A model generated the notes under the pieces. The model had not been told where the DNA came from, ran no database searches, and was given only the letters and a program-made list of their open reading frames with translations. A stretch of 64,000 bases of DNA from Vreelandella sp031769195 (lineage in GTDB: Bacteria; Pseudomonadota; Gammaproteobacteria; Pseudomonadales; Halomonadaceae), in NCBI RefSeq assembly GCF_031769195.1, contig NZ_JAVHNP010000004.1, forward strand, positions 248,001 to 312,000, read 5' to 3'. Below are positions 53,773-63,453 of the stretch, one piece after another. Position 1 is the first letter of the stretch; every line of letters starts with the position of its first letter. Both the position numbers and the translations under genes were made by a program.

Positions 53773-54645
53773 ATGAAAACTCGTACGTTGAATCACCGCA
53801 TCCGTCTCGCCTCATTAGCCCTTGTCGCCGGTACGGGCCTTGCCGCAGGCGGCTTAGCCCATGCCCAAGATCAGGGCACCGTTAATCTGGCCTATGTAGA
53901 GTGGTCTTCCGAGGTTGCATCTACCAATGTGGTAGCCGCTGTTCTCGAGCAGGCAGGTTTTGAGGTAGAGCTGACTTCTCTCTCCGCTGCGGCCATGTTC
54001 CAAGCGCTTTCTACTGGCGATGCTGATGCCATCGTAGCGGCTTGGCTGCCCACTACCCACGCTGACTACATGGAGCGGGTAGGCGAAAACACCGAAGATT
54101 TAGGCGTCAACCTCGACGGTACTAAGCTGGGCTTAGTGGTGCCTGCCTATACCGACGTAGACTCCATTGCCGACCTGAACGATAACGCCGACAGCTTTAA
54201 TGGCGAGATCATCGGTATTGACCCCGGTGCCGGCTTGATGTCGCTCACCGAAGAGGTTGTGGATACCTATGACCTCGGGCTGAACCTGCGTAGCGGTAGC
54301 GGTGCCACCATGACTGCGGCTCTCGCCAGCGCGATTCAAAACGAAGAAGACATCGTGGTGACCAGCTGGACACCTCACTGGATGTTCGCGCGTTTTGATG
54401 TGAAATACCTGGAAGACCCGGAAAATGTCTACGGCGGTGCCGAGCAGATCCACACCGTGGTACGTAGCGGTCTGAAAGAAGATATGCCAGAGGCTTACGC
54501 GATCCTGGATGCGTTTGAGTGGACACCCGAACAGATGGGTGAGGTCATGCTGATGAACCAAGAAGATGGCAGCGACCCCTACGAAAACGCCAAACAGTGG
54601 GTTGAAGAGAACCAAGATGTGGTTGAGCAGTGGCTCAATAGCTAA
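53773..54645 (+). CDS. proX: Glycine betaine-binding periplasmic protein
   Basis: A 290-residue OpuAC/ProX-type binding protein. The signal peptide ends LAHAQDQG. Conserved parts include LAYVEWSSEVASTNVVAAVLEQ, AIVAAWLPTTHADYM and the DPGAGLMSLTEE block; the tryptophans (W in VEWSSE, WLPTT, TSWTPHW) build the aromatic cage for the quaternary ammonium group. A ribosome site GGGAG lies before the ATG. A terminator hairpin follows at 54669. Confidence 0.92.
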   Translation: MKTRTLNHRIRLASLALVAGTGLAAGGLAHAQDQGTVNLAYVEWSSEVASTNVVAAVLEQAGFEVELTSLSAAAMFQALSTGDADAIVAAWLPTTHADYMERVGENTEDLGVNLDGTKLGLVVPAYTDVDSIADLNDNADSFNGEIIGIDPGAGLMSLTEEVVDTYDLGLNLRSGSGATMTAALASAIQNEEDIVVTSWTPHWMFARFDVKYLEDPENVYGGAEQIHTVVRSGLKEDMPEAYAILDAFEWTPEQMGEVMLMNQEDGSDPYENAKQWVEENQDVVEQWLNS

Positions 54646-54668
54646 GCACCCTGCCCAAGCGTTAAATA

Positions 54669-54690
54669 ACAGAGGGCTGCGGCCCTCTGT
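54669..54690 (+). terminator. Terminator hairpin after proX
   Basis: Stem ACAGAGGGC / GCCCTCTGT with loop TGCG, followed by TGTCGTTG; T content is modest. Confidence 0.7.
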
Positions 54691-54873
54691 TGTCGTTGCA
54701 AACGTAGTGCTTTTTCGTGGTAATGTGCGCGCGCGTTGAATAAACATTAAGCAACGTTTGCTATCGTTACTTACGTAATGCACGCCTGCTACCGCATGGA
54801 TAGGTGGCCAGCGGTTTACCGTTGGTCAATAAATGTGCGTGTAGCGGTTTCTGATCGACATGGAGAGGCTCCC

Positions 54874-56514
54874 GTGGATAACCCTGACTCTAAGCGTCCC
54901 GCTGAAGAGCCGGTTTCAGAAGGCATCCCCGCCCCTGATGGCCCGGCGAACCTGATTGACACAGACTATGTGATCGGTCAGGACAACATTACGACCAATG
55001 CGATGGGGATTAACCTTGACCTACACGGCAAGGTTTTCTCCATTTCAGCGGTCGTGGTGCTGCTATTTGTTGTGCTCACCCTTGCGCTGCAAGATACGAT
55101 TGCGCCGGTTTACGATGCTATCTTTGGTTTCTTAACCGGTAATCTGGCCTGGTTCTTTATTCTGGCCGCCAATATTTTTGTCATCCTGTGCTTGGGCTTG
55201 ATTGTTTCACCGCTGGGTAAAATCCGCATCGGCGGCGCAGATGCCAAGCCAGATTTCACCTATACCGGCTGGTTCTCCATGCTGTTTGCAGCAGGTATGG
55301 GTATTGGCTTGATGTTCTTCGGCGTTAACGAGCCGCTGACCCACTTTGGCACTTCGTTAGACGGTGGCAGCTGGGCGCCGTTAGCTGGTGCTGAAGGCGA
55401 TACCGCAGGTGCTGCTGCACTGGGTATGGCAGCGACTATTTTCCACTGGGGCCTGCACCCATGGGCGATTTATGCGGTAGTTGCGCTATCACTGGCGCTG
55501 TTCTCGTTCAACAAAGGCCTTCCGCTTTCTATGCGTTCGGTGTTTTACCCGCTGCTGGGTGAGCGCGTGTGGGGCTGGCCGGGTCACCTGATTGATATTC
55601 TGGCGGTGTTTGCCACGCTGTTTGGTTTGGCCACGTCACTTGGTTTGGGCGCTACGCAAGCGGCTGCTGGTTTGACGTACCTGTTTGGTGCGCCAGAAAG
55701 CGACATCACGATGATTCTGCTGATTATCGGCATCACCATTATTGCGATCGCCTCAATTATGGCCGGGGTAGATAAAGGTGTTCAGCTGCTGTCCAAAATC
55801 AATATCGCGATGGCCGCGCTGCTGCTGTTCTTTGTGATCGCAGTAGGCCCTACCCTGCTGATTGCTACCGGCTTCTTTGAGAACCTGGTGAACTACGTGG
55901 TTCACTTACCGGCGCTCTCCAATCCGTTTGGTCGTGAAGACGCGAACTTCAGCCAAGGCTGGACCGCCTTCTATTGGGCATGGTGGATCTCCTGGTCCCC
56001 GTACGTCGGTATGTTTATCGCACGGGTATCGCGTGGCCGTACCGTTCGTGAATTCCTGATTTCAGTCCTGATCGTACCGTCGGTTGTATCGGTACTCTGG
56101 ATGACCACCTTCGGTGGCACGGCGATTGATCAGTACGTCAGCCAAGGCATTGAAGCCGTACGCGATGCAGGCGTCGATTTGCAGCTGTTTATCATGCTAG
56201 AGCAGCTGCCGCTGTCGCAAATCACCTCGTTTATCGCGATTCTGCTGGTAGTGATCTTCTTCGTGACGTCCTCGGATTCCGGCTCGCTGGTCATCGACTC
56301 CATCACCGCTGGCGGTAAAGTAGATGCACCGAAACCGCAGCGCGTGTTCTGGGCGATTATCGAAGGCGCGATTGCGATTGCTCTGCTGCTGGGCGGCGGT
56401 TTGACCGCACTGCAGACCATGGCCGTCTCAACCGGGTTCCCGTTCACCATCATTTTGCTAGTGGCCTGCTATGCCATTATCAAAGGCTTGATGAGCGAAC
56501 CCAAAGCGGTCTAA
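54874..56514 (+). CDS. BCCT-family betaine/choline/carnitine transporter
   Basis: A 546-residue sodium- or proton-coupled carrier. GTG at 54874 (VDNPDSKRPAEE) with GGAGAGG 6 bp upstream is preferred; the longer frame from 54778 has no ribosome site. After a hydrophilic N terminus come about 12 helices. The BCCT fingerprint is FYWAWWISWSPYVGMFIARVSRGRTVRE split across TM8, and GMGIGLMFFGVNEPL lies in TM3, with the SSDSGSLVID pattern near the end. It imports compatible solutes and stands next to the ProVWX genes, so both systems serve osmoprotection. A terminator lies 27 bp after the stop. Confidence 0.9.
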   Translation: MDNPDSKRPAEEPVSEGIPAPDGPANLIDTDYVIGQDNITTNAMGINLDLHGKVFSISAVVVLLFVVLTLALQDTIAPVYDAIFGFLTGNLAWFFILAANIFVILCLGLIVSPLGKIRIGGADAKPDFTYTGWFSMLFAAGMGIGLMFFGVNEPLTHFGTSLDGGSWAPLAGAEGDTAGAAALGMAATIFHWGLHPWAIYAVVALSLALFSFNKGLPLSMRSVFYPLLGERVWGWPGHLIDILAVFATLFGLATSLGLGATQAAAGLTYLFGAPESDITMILLIIGITIIAIASIMAGVDKGVQLLSKINIAMAALLLFFVIAVGPTLLIATGFFENLVNYVVHLPALSNPFGREDANFSQGWTAFYWAWWISWSPYVGMFIARVSRGRTVREFLISVLIVPSVVSVLWMTTFGGTAIDQYVSQGIEAVRDAGVDLQLFIMLEQLPLSQITSFIAILLVVIFFVTSSDSGSLVIDSITAGGKVDAPKPQRVFWAIIEGAIAIALLLGGGLTALQTMAVSTGFPFTIILLVACYAIIKGLMSEPKAV

Positions 56515-56540
56515 CCATGAGCGCTTGATGTTAGCAATAC

Positions 56541-56572
56541 GCAAACGGGCAGCCCTAGGGCTGCCCGTTTGC
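56541..56572. terminator. Bidirectional terminator, perfect palindrome
   Basis: A 32-bp palindrome with 15-bp arms GCAAACGGGCAGCCC / GGGCTGCCCGTTTGC around TA, between the convergent BCCT and exonuclease genes, followed by a T-rich stretch. Confidence 0.85.
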
Positions 56573-56603
56573 GTTGTTTATTCTTTCAATAGCATGTGCC
56601 TTT

Positions 56604-57329
56604 TCAACACCACACTGCTTTAAGCGGCGTGTCAGGCGAATAACGATTGGCAATTTGCGCTTGCAACAGCTCGGCGGTAGCCAGCGCGTCCACCAAGGCG
56701 TGATGCCCTTGATAAGGGGGTAAGCCATAGCGTTCACGGCTAGCATTCAAACGAATTGATACCGGCGGGCGACCTAGCCAGCGTCGAAAGCGTGCCCAAA
56801 GGGTTTGACGATGCAGCCGCGCTTCCAACGACATCGTATCAATCATCGGAAACAAGACCCCCTCTCCTCGCCGGGCTTTGACGGCTGCATCGAGAAAGGG
56901 TCGCTCGATGTTACGAAAATGAACCACCACGATACGCCCAGCCAGCACCGCTAATAGCTCATCCAACACGCCATCTAAGTCTGGCGCATCGGCCACCTCT
57001 GAGTGCGTGATATGGTGATAGGCAATGGAGGCTTCATCCAGCGGCCGGGGTGGCTTTACCACCCAGTAGCGGCGCTGAACCATAGGAATACGCCCTAGCG
57101 TAAACGGCACCACGCCAATACTGACGATCCCGTGACGGCGCTCATCCAGCCCCGTGGTTTCCATATCCAGCGCGACCATCGGCACTTCTGATAAGGGCGT
57201 TTCAGGGTCCGGCATCGGCGTACTGAAAAAGCGCTTCAGCATCTCATCCTGGGCTCGCTCAGCGCGGGCGGCCATGTAGCCTGCCCAATCGGCTTGGGTG
57301 ACTTTTGGGCGCGGTCTTATGCCGTGCAT
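56604..57329 (-). CDS. DnaQ-like 3'-5' exonuclease
   Basis: A 241-residue DEDDh exonuclease similar to the epsilon subunit of DNA polymerase III. Exo I VALDMETTGLDERRHGIVSIG contains the catalytic D and E (D55 region), Exo II is VVVHFRNIERPFLDAAV and Exo III HHALVDALATAEL carries the H and D. A basic N-terminal extension precedes the domain. It follows the DUF294 gene by 1 bp and is clearly in one operon with it, a pairing seen in many Halomonas-like and Pseudomonas-like genomes. Proofreading or repair is inferred. Confidence 0.88.
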   Translation of the reverse strand: MHGIRPRPKVTQADWAGYMAARAERAQDEMLKRFFSTPMPDPETPLSEVPMVALDMETTGLDERRHGIVSIGVVPFTLGRIPMVQRRYWVVKPPRPLDEASIAYHHITHSEVADAPDLDGVLDELLAVLAGRIVVVHFRNIERPFLDAAVKARRGEGVLFPMIDTMSLEARLHRQTLWARFRRWLGRPPVSIRLNASRERYGLPPYQGHHALVDALATAELLQAQIANRYSPDTPLKAVWC

Positions 57330-57330
57330 A

Positions 57331-59241
57331 TCAGCGCCCCTGCCGTTGGGTAGGAACGGGATAGCGAAATTTCAAAAATTTCTGAGCATTGCTGAGCACT
57401 TGGAAAGCATCTTTCAGCGTATGCCGTTCGCTATCCTCTACGTTTTCCGGTTCGATATTGTTATCCGGTGCGCGCTCCTCTTGCAGGTCAATCACCTGGT
57501 GGCGAATCCGAGACATGCACAGAAACTCCAGCGCATAGCTCAGCTTATCGCTGACCCCAGTGGCGAGCAGCTGCGTTTTGCTAATGTCGTCTAAACGCTG
57601 GAAGGAGTTTTGCGCTTTCGAACCACAGGCCAATGCATGCACGCGAATAAGGTCCACCATGGGTGCCGTTCCGCGCCGTTTGAGGTTGATGGAGTTGTTG
57701 TGCTTGCCATCTTTCTCCATCACGAAGGTACGGAAAAAGCCTAGCGGCGGCGTACGGTTCAACGCATTACGTGCCATAGCCGCCAAGAAGAGTGGCGACT
57801 GCGGGGCCGTTTTGGCAATTAAGTCCTGCAAGGTCTCAACGAACAGGTCTTCTCCATAGACGCTATCGAGGTCGAAGAAGATTGAGCTATGCAGCAGTTT
57901 TTCTGGGGTGGGATGGGCCATCCAGTCTTGGAAGTAGCGCTTCCATACCGCGAGCGGCTGACGCCACTGACGGTTAGTGGCCATCACATCGCCCTTACAG
58001 TAGGTGTAGCCACAGGCCGCTAAGCCGTCGCTAACAAACGCCGCCAGTGCATGGAAGTACTCGTCGTGCTCTTCGGGAACAAAATCATCCGAGAGAATCA
58101 GCGCGTTATCCTGGTCGGTGACAATACTCTGCTCGTTGCGTGCCATAGAGCCATTAACCATATAGCAGTACGGCACCGGCGGCGGCCCCAGCGTATCTTC
58201 GGCTAGCTCCAGCAGCCGGCGAGTGAAGCTGCGCCCAATCGTGGAGAGCGCGCTGCCCACCATTTGCGAGTTAGCACCCTCCTGCACCATGCGTACGAAT
58301 GCCGCTCGAACGTCCGGCGCGAGCTTGGCCAGCCCTTGAGCGCTGGATTGGTTAAAGATGTTGCTGACCAAGTAGAGCCCGCTGTGGGTTTCGTAGCGAA
58401 TGATATCGGATAAGTGCACTACGCCTACCGGACGCTGGCGGTAAAGCACCGGCAGGTGATGAACATTGCTACGCAGCATCGTCAGCATGGCCTCATACAC
58501 CGAGGCATCCGACTGAATAGTAATCAGCCGTTCAGAAATCACCTCGCCAATGGGCGTGCTGGGCGATAGGCCCTCCGCCACCACCCGCGTACGGAAATCA
58601 CTATCGGTAAGAATGCCGCACATCTGCCAGGTTTTGCCTTCGCTATCTTGAAAGCTGTAGCGCGGGTTATCGCTGCCTTCATTAATCACCAGCACCGCAG
58701 AGGCCTGAGCATCAATAATCTGTTTGGCCGCCTGCTGAACGCTGGTGGTGGACTCCACCATGACCGGATAACGGGTAACCAGCTTACGAATGCGGGTCAC
58801 CATCATGTCGTTCGACTTTTTCTGCTGCTCGGCGGCGGTTTCTAAGCGTGGGCGCTCCAGCTCAACAAAATCAGCAAAGTCATCATCCTCTTCACACAGG
58901 CGCTGAAACACCGCGTCGGGGATAAAGTAGATCAGCGTGTCTTCGATGGCTTTGGCGGGGAAACGCACCTTATGGTTACGCAGCAGGCTGAAGTGGCCAA
59001 AAATATCGCCCTCGCCTAGACGGTTATAGAGCTCGCCTTGGCGGCGATATACTTCAACTGCGCCGCTGCGAATGTAGCAGAGCTCGTTCAGCGTATCGTC
59101 GAGCGTCAGAATATCGCTACCCGTTTTGAAGTAGCTGACCTCTACCTGCTCGGCAATCGCGTCCAGCAGTTCATCTGATAAACCATCAAACGGGGGAAAC
59201 TGCCCCATATGTTGGCGTATTTCTAACAGCTCAACATCCAT
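57331..59241 (-). CDS. DUF294 nucleotidyltransferase-like protein with cNMP and CBS domains
   Basis: A 636-residue cytoplasmic protein. The ATG at 59241 (MDVELLEIRQ) is used because GGAGAG lies before it; the frame to 59370 is not needed. In order: a cyclic-nucleotide-binding-like domain (about 10-135), two CBS domains (about 160-290), a DUF294 nucleotidyltransferase core with GSMARNEQSIVTDQDNALI and a DUF294 C-terminal region. It resembles signalling proteins encoded near acetate permease or BCCT genes. The signal nucleotide and target are unknown. The next gene encodes the DnaQ-like exonuclease. Confidence 0.85.
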   Translation of the reverse strand: MDVELLEIRQHMGQFPPFDGLSDELLDAIAEQVEVSYFKTGSDILTLDDTLNELCYIRSGAVEVYRRQGELYNRLGEGDIFGHFSLLRNHKVRFPAKAIEDTLIYFIPDAVFQRLCEEDDDFADFVELERPRLETAAEQQKKSNDMMVTRIRKLVTRYPVMVESTTSVQQAAKQIIDAQASAVLVINEGSDNPRYSFQDSEGKTWQMCGILTDSDFRTRVVAEGLSPSTPIGEVISERLITIQSDASVYEAMLTMLRSNVHHLPVLYRQRPVGVVHLSDIIRYETHSGLYLVSNIFNQSSAQGLAKLAPDVRAAFVRMVQEGANSQMVGSALSTIGRSFTRRLLELAEDTLGPPPVPYCYMVNGSMARNEQSIVTDQDNALILSDDFVPEEHDEYFHALAAFVSDGLAACGYTYCKGDVMATNRQWRQPLAVWKRYFQDWMAHPTPEKLLHSSIFFDLDSVYGEDLFVETLQDLIAKTAPQSPLFLAAMARNALNRTPPLGFFRTFVMEKDGKHNNSINLKRRGTAPMVDLIRVHALACGSKAQNSFQRLDDISKTQLLATGVSDKLSYALEFLCMSRIRHQVIDLQEERAPDNNIEPENVEDSERHTLKDAFQVLSNAQKFLKFRYPVPTQRQGR

Positions 59242-59370
59242 ACGCTCTCCTGCTGGGCGCTGTCTCATTCGTTGGCTATGTGGCAGCCATTCCTGGGCTA
59301 AGTTTGTCTTGAACCGTGAGCCTCGACAACCCTTGGGGCCAGAAAGCATGCCGCAAAAGATAGACGCCAC

Positions 59371-59400
59371 AAAAAAGCCCAGCGCATTAGCGCTGGGCTT
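59371..59400 (-). terminator. Rho-independent terminator for the DUF4168 gene
   Basis: Stem AAGCCCAGCGC / GCGCTGGGCTT with loop ATTA; on the minus strand it is followed by TTTTTT. It sits between the DUF4168 gene and the DUF294 gene. Confidence 0.85.
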
Positions 59401-59491
59401 TGTTCGGCTGACGGTGTGCAGATACTTCGCACGTTAAGGAAAATCTGGCACTATCTGCATAGCCTTTAATGAAACACGTAGGAAATGGCGC

Positions 59492-59881
59492 TTACGACTG
59501 GCTAGCCATCTCTTGAACGCGCTGCATCATTTCCGGATCTTGCTGAATAGACTGACCAATCGCATTGAAGGTATCAACATCTAGACCGCTATCTTCAACA
59601 ACTTCAATCATGCGGTCGTTAGCTTCAGCGCGAACTTCCTGTTGCGCAGCTTCATCACCTGCTTCCTGCAGACGCTGTGTGTACTCTTGCGAGATCACGG
59701 CGATTTCTTGAGAAGCATCGGCAAACTGCTGTAGCTGCTGATCAGAAAAGTCTTGAGCAGGCGCTTGCTGCGTGGCCATCGGATCTTGCGCTTGGCCTTC
59801 AGCTTGTTGCGCTTGGGCAGTACCCGCCAGCAGACCAGTCGCGAGAAGTGCAGCAGAGAACAAAGCAGTCATACGTTGCAT
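59492..59881 (-). CDS. DUF4168 periplasmic protein
   Basis: A 129-residue secreted protein from MQRMTALFSA at 59881, with GAGG 9 bp upstream; an ATG at 59896 is also possible. The signal peptide ends near GTAQAQQAE. The rest is a short glutamine- and acid-rich helical region ending in MQRVQEMASQS, with FSDQQLQQFADASQEI and FNAIGQSIQQDPEM typical of DUF4168. The function is unknown. A strong terminator follows. Confidence 0.8.
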   Translation of the reverse strand: MQRMTALFSAALLATGLLAGTAQAQQAEGQAQDPMATQQAPAQDFSDQQLQQFADASQEIAVISQEYTQRLQEAGDEAAQQEVRAEANDRMIEVVEDSGLDVDTFNAIGQSIQQDPEMMQRVQEMASQS

Positions 59882-60027
59882 AGTAAGAAACCTCATTGGC
59901 GCGTTATGAATGTGCCCAGTGTGACGCGCGGTTCAGGCGCAGGTTCAATCTTTTATGTAAAACTGAGTAACAAAAAGAACAAAGCGTAAGTTAAACAGGC
60001 AGCAAAGCATGCTGCTTTAGGAGCATT

Positions 60028-60951
60028 ATGTCTATTGATTTCAAAGCTTTAAAAGAAAAAGATGCCAGCACACTGGGGCTTGCTGCCATGCCCGGAGTCT
60101 TCGTCCTTTTATGGAGCACAGGCTTTATCGGGGCAAAATTTGGGCTCCCTTATGCCGAGCCTTTTACCTTTTTGTTTATCCGTTTTGTCCTGACACTGAT
60201 GCTGCTAATCCCACTGACGTGGCTGATGGGCATTTCTTGGCCTTCATCACCCAGGTTATGGAAACACATTGCGGTATCCGGTTTGCTGGTGCACGGCACT
60301 TACTTGGGCGGTGTGTTTTACGGTATTTATTTAGGTATGCCCGCGGGCTTAGCAGCGCTGCTCGTAGGTCTTCAACCGCTATTAACCGCCGCCTGCGCAG
60401 GCCCCTTATTGGGGGAGCGGCTAACTAAGCAGCAGTGGCTGGGCCTGCTGTTGGGCTTACTGGGCATTAGCTTGGTACTAGGCAGTAAGCTGGAATTTGG
60501 CGGTACGCTGTTTAGCGGGTTTGGGGCAGGCGCATTGATTAGCGTCATGGCAGCGCTGGTGGGTATTTCCCTAGGGACGCTTTACCAGAAACGCTACTGC
60601 ACGAGTATGCCGCTGCTTTCCGGGGCGGTGATTCAGTATATGGCCGCTGGCGGGCTATTGGGGGTCGGTGCGCTATTATTCGAAACCCGCGAGGTCGAGT
60701 GGAGCACAACGTTTATTCTTACACTTGGCTGGCTCGTGCTGATTCTCTCAATTGCCGCTATCCTGCTATTGATGGCCTTGATAAAAAAGGGGGAGGCTTC
60801 CCGTGTGGCGAGTCTCTTTTATCTTGTGCCTCCGGTCACCGCGCTACAGGCGTGGTGGCTATTTGACGAGCGCTTACCGCTGCTTGGCTTAGCGGGTATG
60901 GTGATTGCCATTGCTGGAGTAGTGATGGTGGTACGACCTTCAACGACATAA
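60028..60951 (+). CDS. EamA/DMT-family transporter
   Basis: A 307-residue drug/metabolite transporter-superfamily protein with ten hydrophobic helices in two EamA repeats (about 16-145 and 160-300). AGGAG lies 8 bp before the ATG. FLFIRFVLTLMLLIPLTWLM and LVGLQPLLTAACAGPLLGERL are typical of repeat one, and FYLVPPVTALQAWWLFDERL of repeat two. Substrates of such carriers include amino acids and small metabolites; none can be assigned. The EAL protein gene follows after 40 bp. Confidence 0.85.
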   Translation: MSIDFKALKEKDASTLGLAAMPGVFVLLWSTGFIGAKFGLPYAEPFTFLFIRFVLTLMLLIPLTWLMGISWPSSPRLWKHIAVSGLLVHGTYLGGVFYGIYLGMPAGLAALLVGLQPLLTAACAGPLLGERLTKQQWLGLLLGLLGISLVLGSKLEFGGTLFSGFGAGALISVMAALVGISLGTLYQKRYCTSMPLLSGAVIQYMAAGGLLGVGALLFETREVEWSTTFILTLGWLVLILSIAAILLLMALIKKGEASRVASLFYLVPPVTALQAWWLFDERLPLLGLAGMVIAIAGVVMVVRPSTT

Positions 60952-60991
60952 ATCTTATGATAATGATGAAAATTCCAGGGCTTGGAAAAAA

Positions 60992-61759
60992 ATGACTGCA
61001 CAACCTCATTGCGCCAGGGTGAACGGCGTTTGCAACCGCTGCGATACTCCGATTCCTTTCGCATTTACCATGGCTTTTCAGCCAATCGTAGATGTGATTC
61101 AGCGGCAGGTCGTTTATTACGAAGCCCTGGTGCGCGGCATTAACGGAGAATCGGCGTTCTCGATTCTCGACCAAGTCACCGATGAACTAATGTACCGCTT
61201 TGATCAGGCCTGCCGGGTCAAAGCGATTGAGCTTGCCAGCGAGCTGGATATGACGGAGCGGCTATCAATTAATTTCCTGCCCAATGCCGTGTATGAGCCA
61301 GAAGCCTGTATTCAATCTACGCTAGAAACATCTCGCCGTGTGGGCTGGCCCACCGAGCGGCTGAATTTCGAGATAACGGAAACCGAGCGGGTTGTTGATC
61401 GTGCGCATATGCGCAATATCATCGACAGCTATCGCCGTATGGGCTTTACCACCTCGCTGGATGATTTCGGCAACGGCTACGCAAACTTGGACCTGCTCAC
61501 CGATCTTCGTCCTGATACGCTGAAAATCGACCGAGAGCTGGTGATGGGCTGCGATAGCAATATCCGCCGCCAAGCCATTCTGAAAAGTATGGTGGCACTG
61601 GCACGCACGCTGGGAACTCAGCTTGTCGCCGAGGGGGTAGAAACACGTGAAGAGTCACGCTGCCTTCTAGCGCTGGGGATTACCGTCCAGCAAGGCTACT
61701 ATTTTGCTCGCCCGCAGGTGGGCGCGCTGCCCACCGTGGAATCCGAAAAATACGACTAG
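60992..61759 (+). CDS. EAL-domain cyclic-di-GMP phosphodiesterase
   Basis: A 255-residue stand-alone EAL domain without receiver, PAS or membrane region. All catalytic signatures seem intact: YYEALVRG (EAL motif), LSINFLPN, FEITETE, LDDFGNGYANL (DDFG), LKIDRELV and VAEGVETREE. It should hydrolyse cyclic-di-GMP, lowering its level and favouring motility. A short cysteine-containing N terminus (CNRCDTPIPF) precedes the domain and could be a sensing segment. Confidence 0.85.
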   Translation: MTAQPHCARVNGVCNRCDTPIPFAFTMAFQPIVDVIQRQVVYYEALVRGINGESAFSILDQVTDELMYRFDQACRVKAIELASELDMTERLSINFLPNAVYEPEACIQSTLETSRRVGWPTERLNFEITETERVVDRAHMRNIIDSYRRMGFTTSLDDFGNGYANLDLLTDLRPDTLKIDRELVMGCDSNIRRQAILKSMVALARTLGTQLVAEGVETREESRCLLALGITVQQGYYFARPQVGALPTVESEKYD

Positions 61760-61787
61760 ACCGCCTCTCTTAGGCGGTAGCCTGCCG

Positions 61788-62504
61788 TTACAGCCGCTCT
61801 AGGTAAGCTGTCCCGCCCAAATTACGCATCTGCTGACGAATCCACTGGCCCCGGCGCTCAACCTGAGCGTCAGGGCGAGAAGCGCTGCGGGTGCGTGGGC
61901 TGGGTAAGATCGCTGCCAAAAGGCTTGCCTGACGCTCGGTCAGCGCACTGCCTGAGGCACCGAAATAGTGGTTAGCCGCGGCTTCTAAACCGAAAACCCC
62001 GGTATCCCACTCCGCGACGTTAAGATATACCTCTAAGATCCGCTGCTTGCCCCATAGCGTTTCAATCAGCAGGGTAAACCACGCTTCCAGCCCTTTGCGT
62101 AGCCAGCTACGTCCGCTCCATAAAAACACGTTTTTGGCGGTCTGTTGGCTTAGGGTGCTGGCACCGCGCAACCTCGCGCCATCTTGGCTAGCTTCCCAGG
62201 CGCGTCGCATCTCTACAAAATCAAACCCGCGATGCTGAGGAAAGCGCTGATCCTCTGCAGAAATCACCGCCAGTTTGGCGTTACTGGATAAATTTTCCCA
62301 ACTGCGCCACTGGCGCTGAATATCAATTGGTTCGCTATTGATCCAGCTTTGCACCTTACGCTCAACCATCACCATGGAGCCCGGCGGCGGCACAAAGCGA
62401 AATAGCAGCACCAGGGCAACGGAGAGCACCACAAACCCAAGCGCACCACGCCAAATAAGACGCCATAGCAGACGAAGAAAACGGCGCAGTGCGCGATTGA
62501 GCAT
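61788..62504 (-). CDS. mtgA: Monofunctional biosynthetic peptidoglycan transglycosylase
   Basis: A 238-residue single-pass inner-membrane glycosyltransferase of family GT51. One N-terminal membrane helix (about 13-32) is followed by the catalytic motifs EDQRFPQHRGFD (Glu nucleophile/base), RGASTLSQQTAKNVFLW and KQRILEVYLNVAEWDTGVFG. It polymerises lipid II into glycan strands without a transpeptidase domain, as MtgA does. It lies 10 bp after the fghA gene on the same strand and may be co-transcribed. Confidence 0.92.
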   Translation of the reverse strand: MLNRALRRFLRLLWRLIWRGALGFVVLSVALVLLFRFVPPPGSMVMVERKVQSWINSEPIDIQRQWRSWENLSSNAKLAVISAEDQRFPQHRGFDFVEMRRAWEASQDGARLRGASTLSQQTAKNVFLWSGRSWLRKGLEAWFTLLIETLWGKQRILEVYLNVAEWDTGVFGLEAAANHYFGASGSALTERQASLLAAILPSPRTRSASRPDAQVERRGQWIRQQMRNLGGTAYLERL

Positions 62505-62514
62505 CTCGGAATCC

Positions 62515-63369
62515 TTAGCGTTTCATGAGGTGTTCCGCATGATAGCGCAAATGGTCCTCAATGAACGAGGCGATAAAGAAGTAGCTGTGATCATAGCCCG
62601 GCTGGCGACGCAGCGTCAGCGGGTGGTCATGCTCTTCACACACGGCTTCCAAACGCTCGGGCATCAGCTGCTCTTCCAAGAACTGATCCGCTTCGCCTTG
62701 GTCGATAAACAGCCGCTGTCGAGAAGCACCGTTCGCCACTAACTCGCAGGCATCGTACTGGCGCCAGCGCGACTGGTCATCCCCAAGGTAGCTGGTAAAC
62801 GCTTTTTGCCCCCAGGGGCAGTTCATCGGGTTCACAATCGGCGCAAAGGCAGAGACCGAACGGAACCGGCCAGGATGGCGCAGGGCCAGAATCAGCGCCC
62901 CGTGGCCGCCCATGGAGTGACCGCTGATAGATTCGCGACCGTTAACGGGGAAGTGCTGGCGCACCACCGACGGCAACTCTTCAATCACGTAATCGTACAT
63001 GCGGTAGTTGGACTTCCACGGCGCTTGGGTGGCGTTTACGTAAAAGCCTGCCCCGGAGCCAAGGTCATAGCTGTCGTGCTCACCGGGTAGGTCAGTGCCG
63101 CGCGGGCTGGTATCCGGGCAGACAATCGCCACGCCTAATTCGGCGGCAATGCGGTGCGCGCCAGCCTTCTGCATAAAGTTTTCGTCATTGCAGGTCAGGC
63201 CCGAGAGCCACCACAGTAACGGCACACGCTCGTTCTCTACTTGAGGCGGCAGATAGACGGCAAAGACCATGTCGCAATCCAGCGCCCGGGAGTAGTGGCG
63301 GTAGCGCTTGTGCCAGCCACCGCAGCTACGGTTGGCCGACACCAGTTCTAAAGTTTCACTCATGCTCAT
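62515..63369 (-). CDS. fghA: S-formylglutathione hydrolase
   Basis: A 284-residue alpha/beta hydrolase of the esterase D family. The nucleophile motif GHSMGGHGAL and oxyanion region LSGLTCNDENFMQKAG are clear; the C-terminal catalytic histidine lies in GYDHSYFFIASFIEDH. It hydrolyses S-formylglutathione to glutathione and formate in formaldehyde detoxification. The upstream gene encodes the glutathione-dependent formaldehyde dehydrogenase that makes its substrate, 84 bp away. Confidence 0.93.
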   Translation of the reverse strand: MSMSETLELVSANRSCGGWHKRYRHYSRALDCDMVFAVYLPPQVENERVPLLWWLSGLTCNDENFMQKAGAHRIAAELGVAIVCPDTSPRGTDLPGEHDSYDLGSGAGFYVNATQAPWKSNYRMYDYVIEELPSVVRQHFPVNGRESISGHSMGGHGALILALRHPGRFRSVSAFAPIVNPMNCPWGQKAFTSYLGDDQSRWRQYDACELVANGASRQRLFIDQGEADQFLEEQLMPERLEAVCEEHDHPLTLRRQPGYDHSYFFIASFIEDHLRYHAEHLMKR

Positions 63370-63394
63370 GGGGTAGGCTCCTTGAGAAGATGAA

Positions 63395-63421
63395 AACGCG
63401 GTGGGTCGCCCCTACCGCGTT
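63395..63421. other. Intergenic hairpin between frmA and fghA
   Basis: Inverted repeat AACGCGGT (63395-63402) / ACCGCGTT (63414-63421). It may be a transcript-stabilising or attenuating stem; no T-run follows. Confidence 0.35.
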
Positions 63422-63453
63422 CGTTTACCCGGTACTGTTTAAGGAGATAATAC

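Noticed and set aside
54133..54783. 216-residue leftward ORF opposite proX
   Set aside because: Antisense of a well conserved binding-protein gene.
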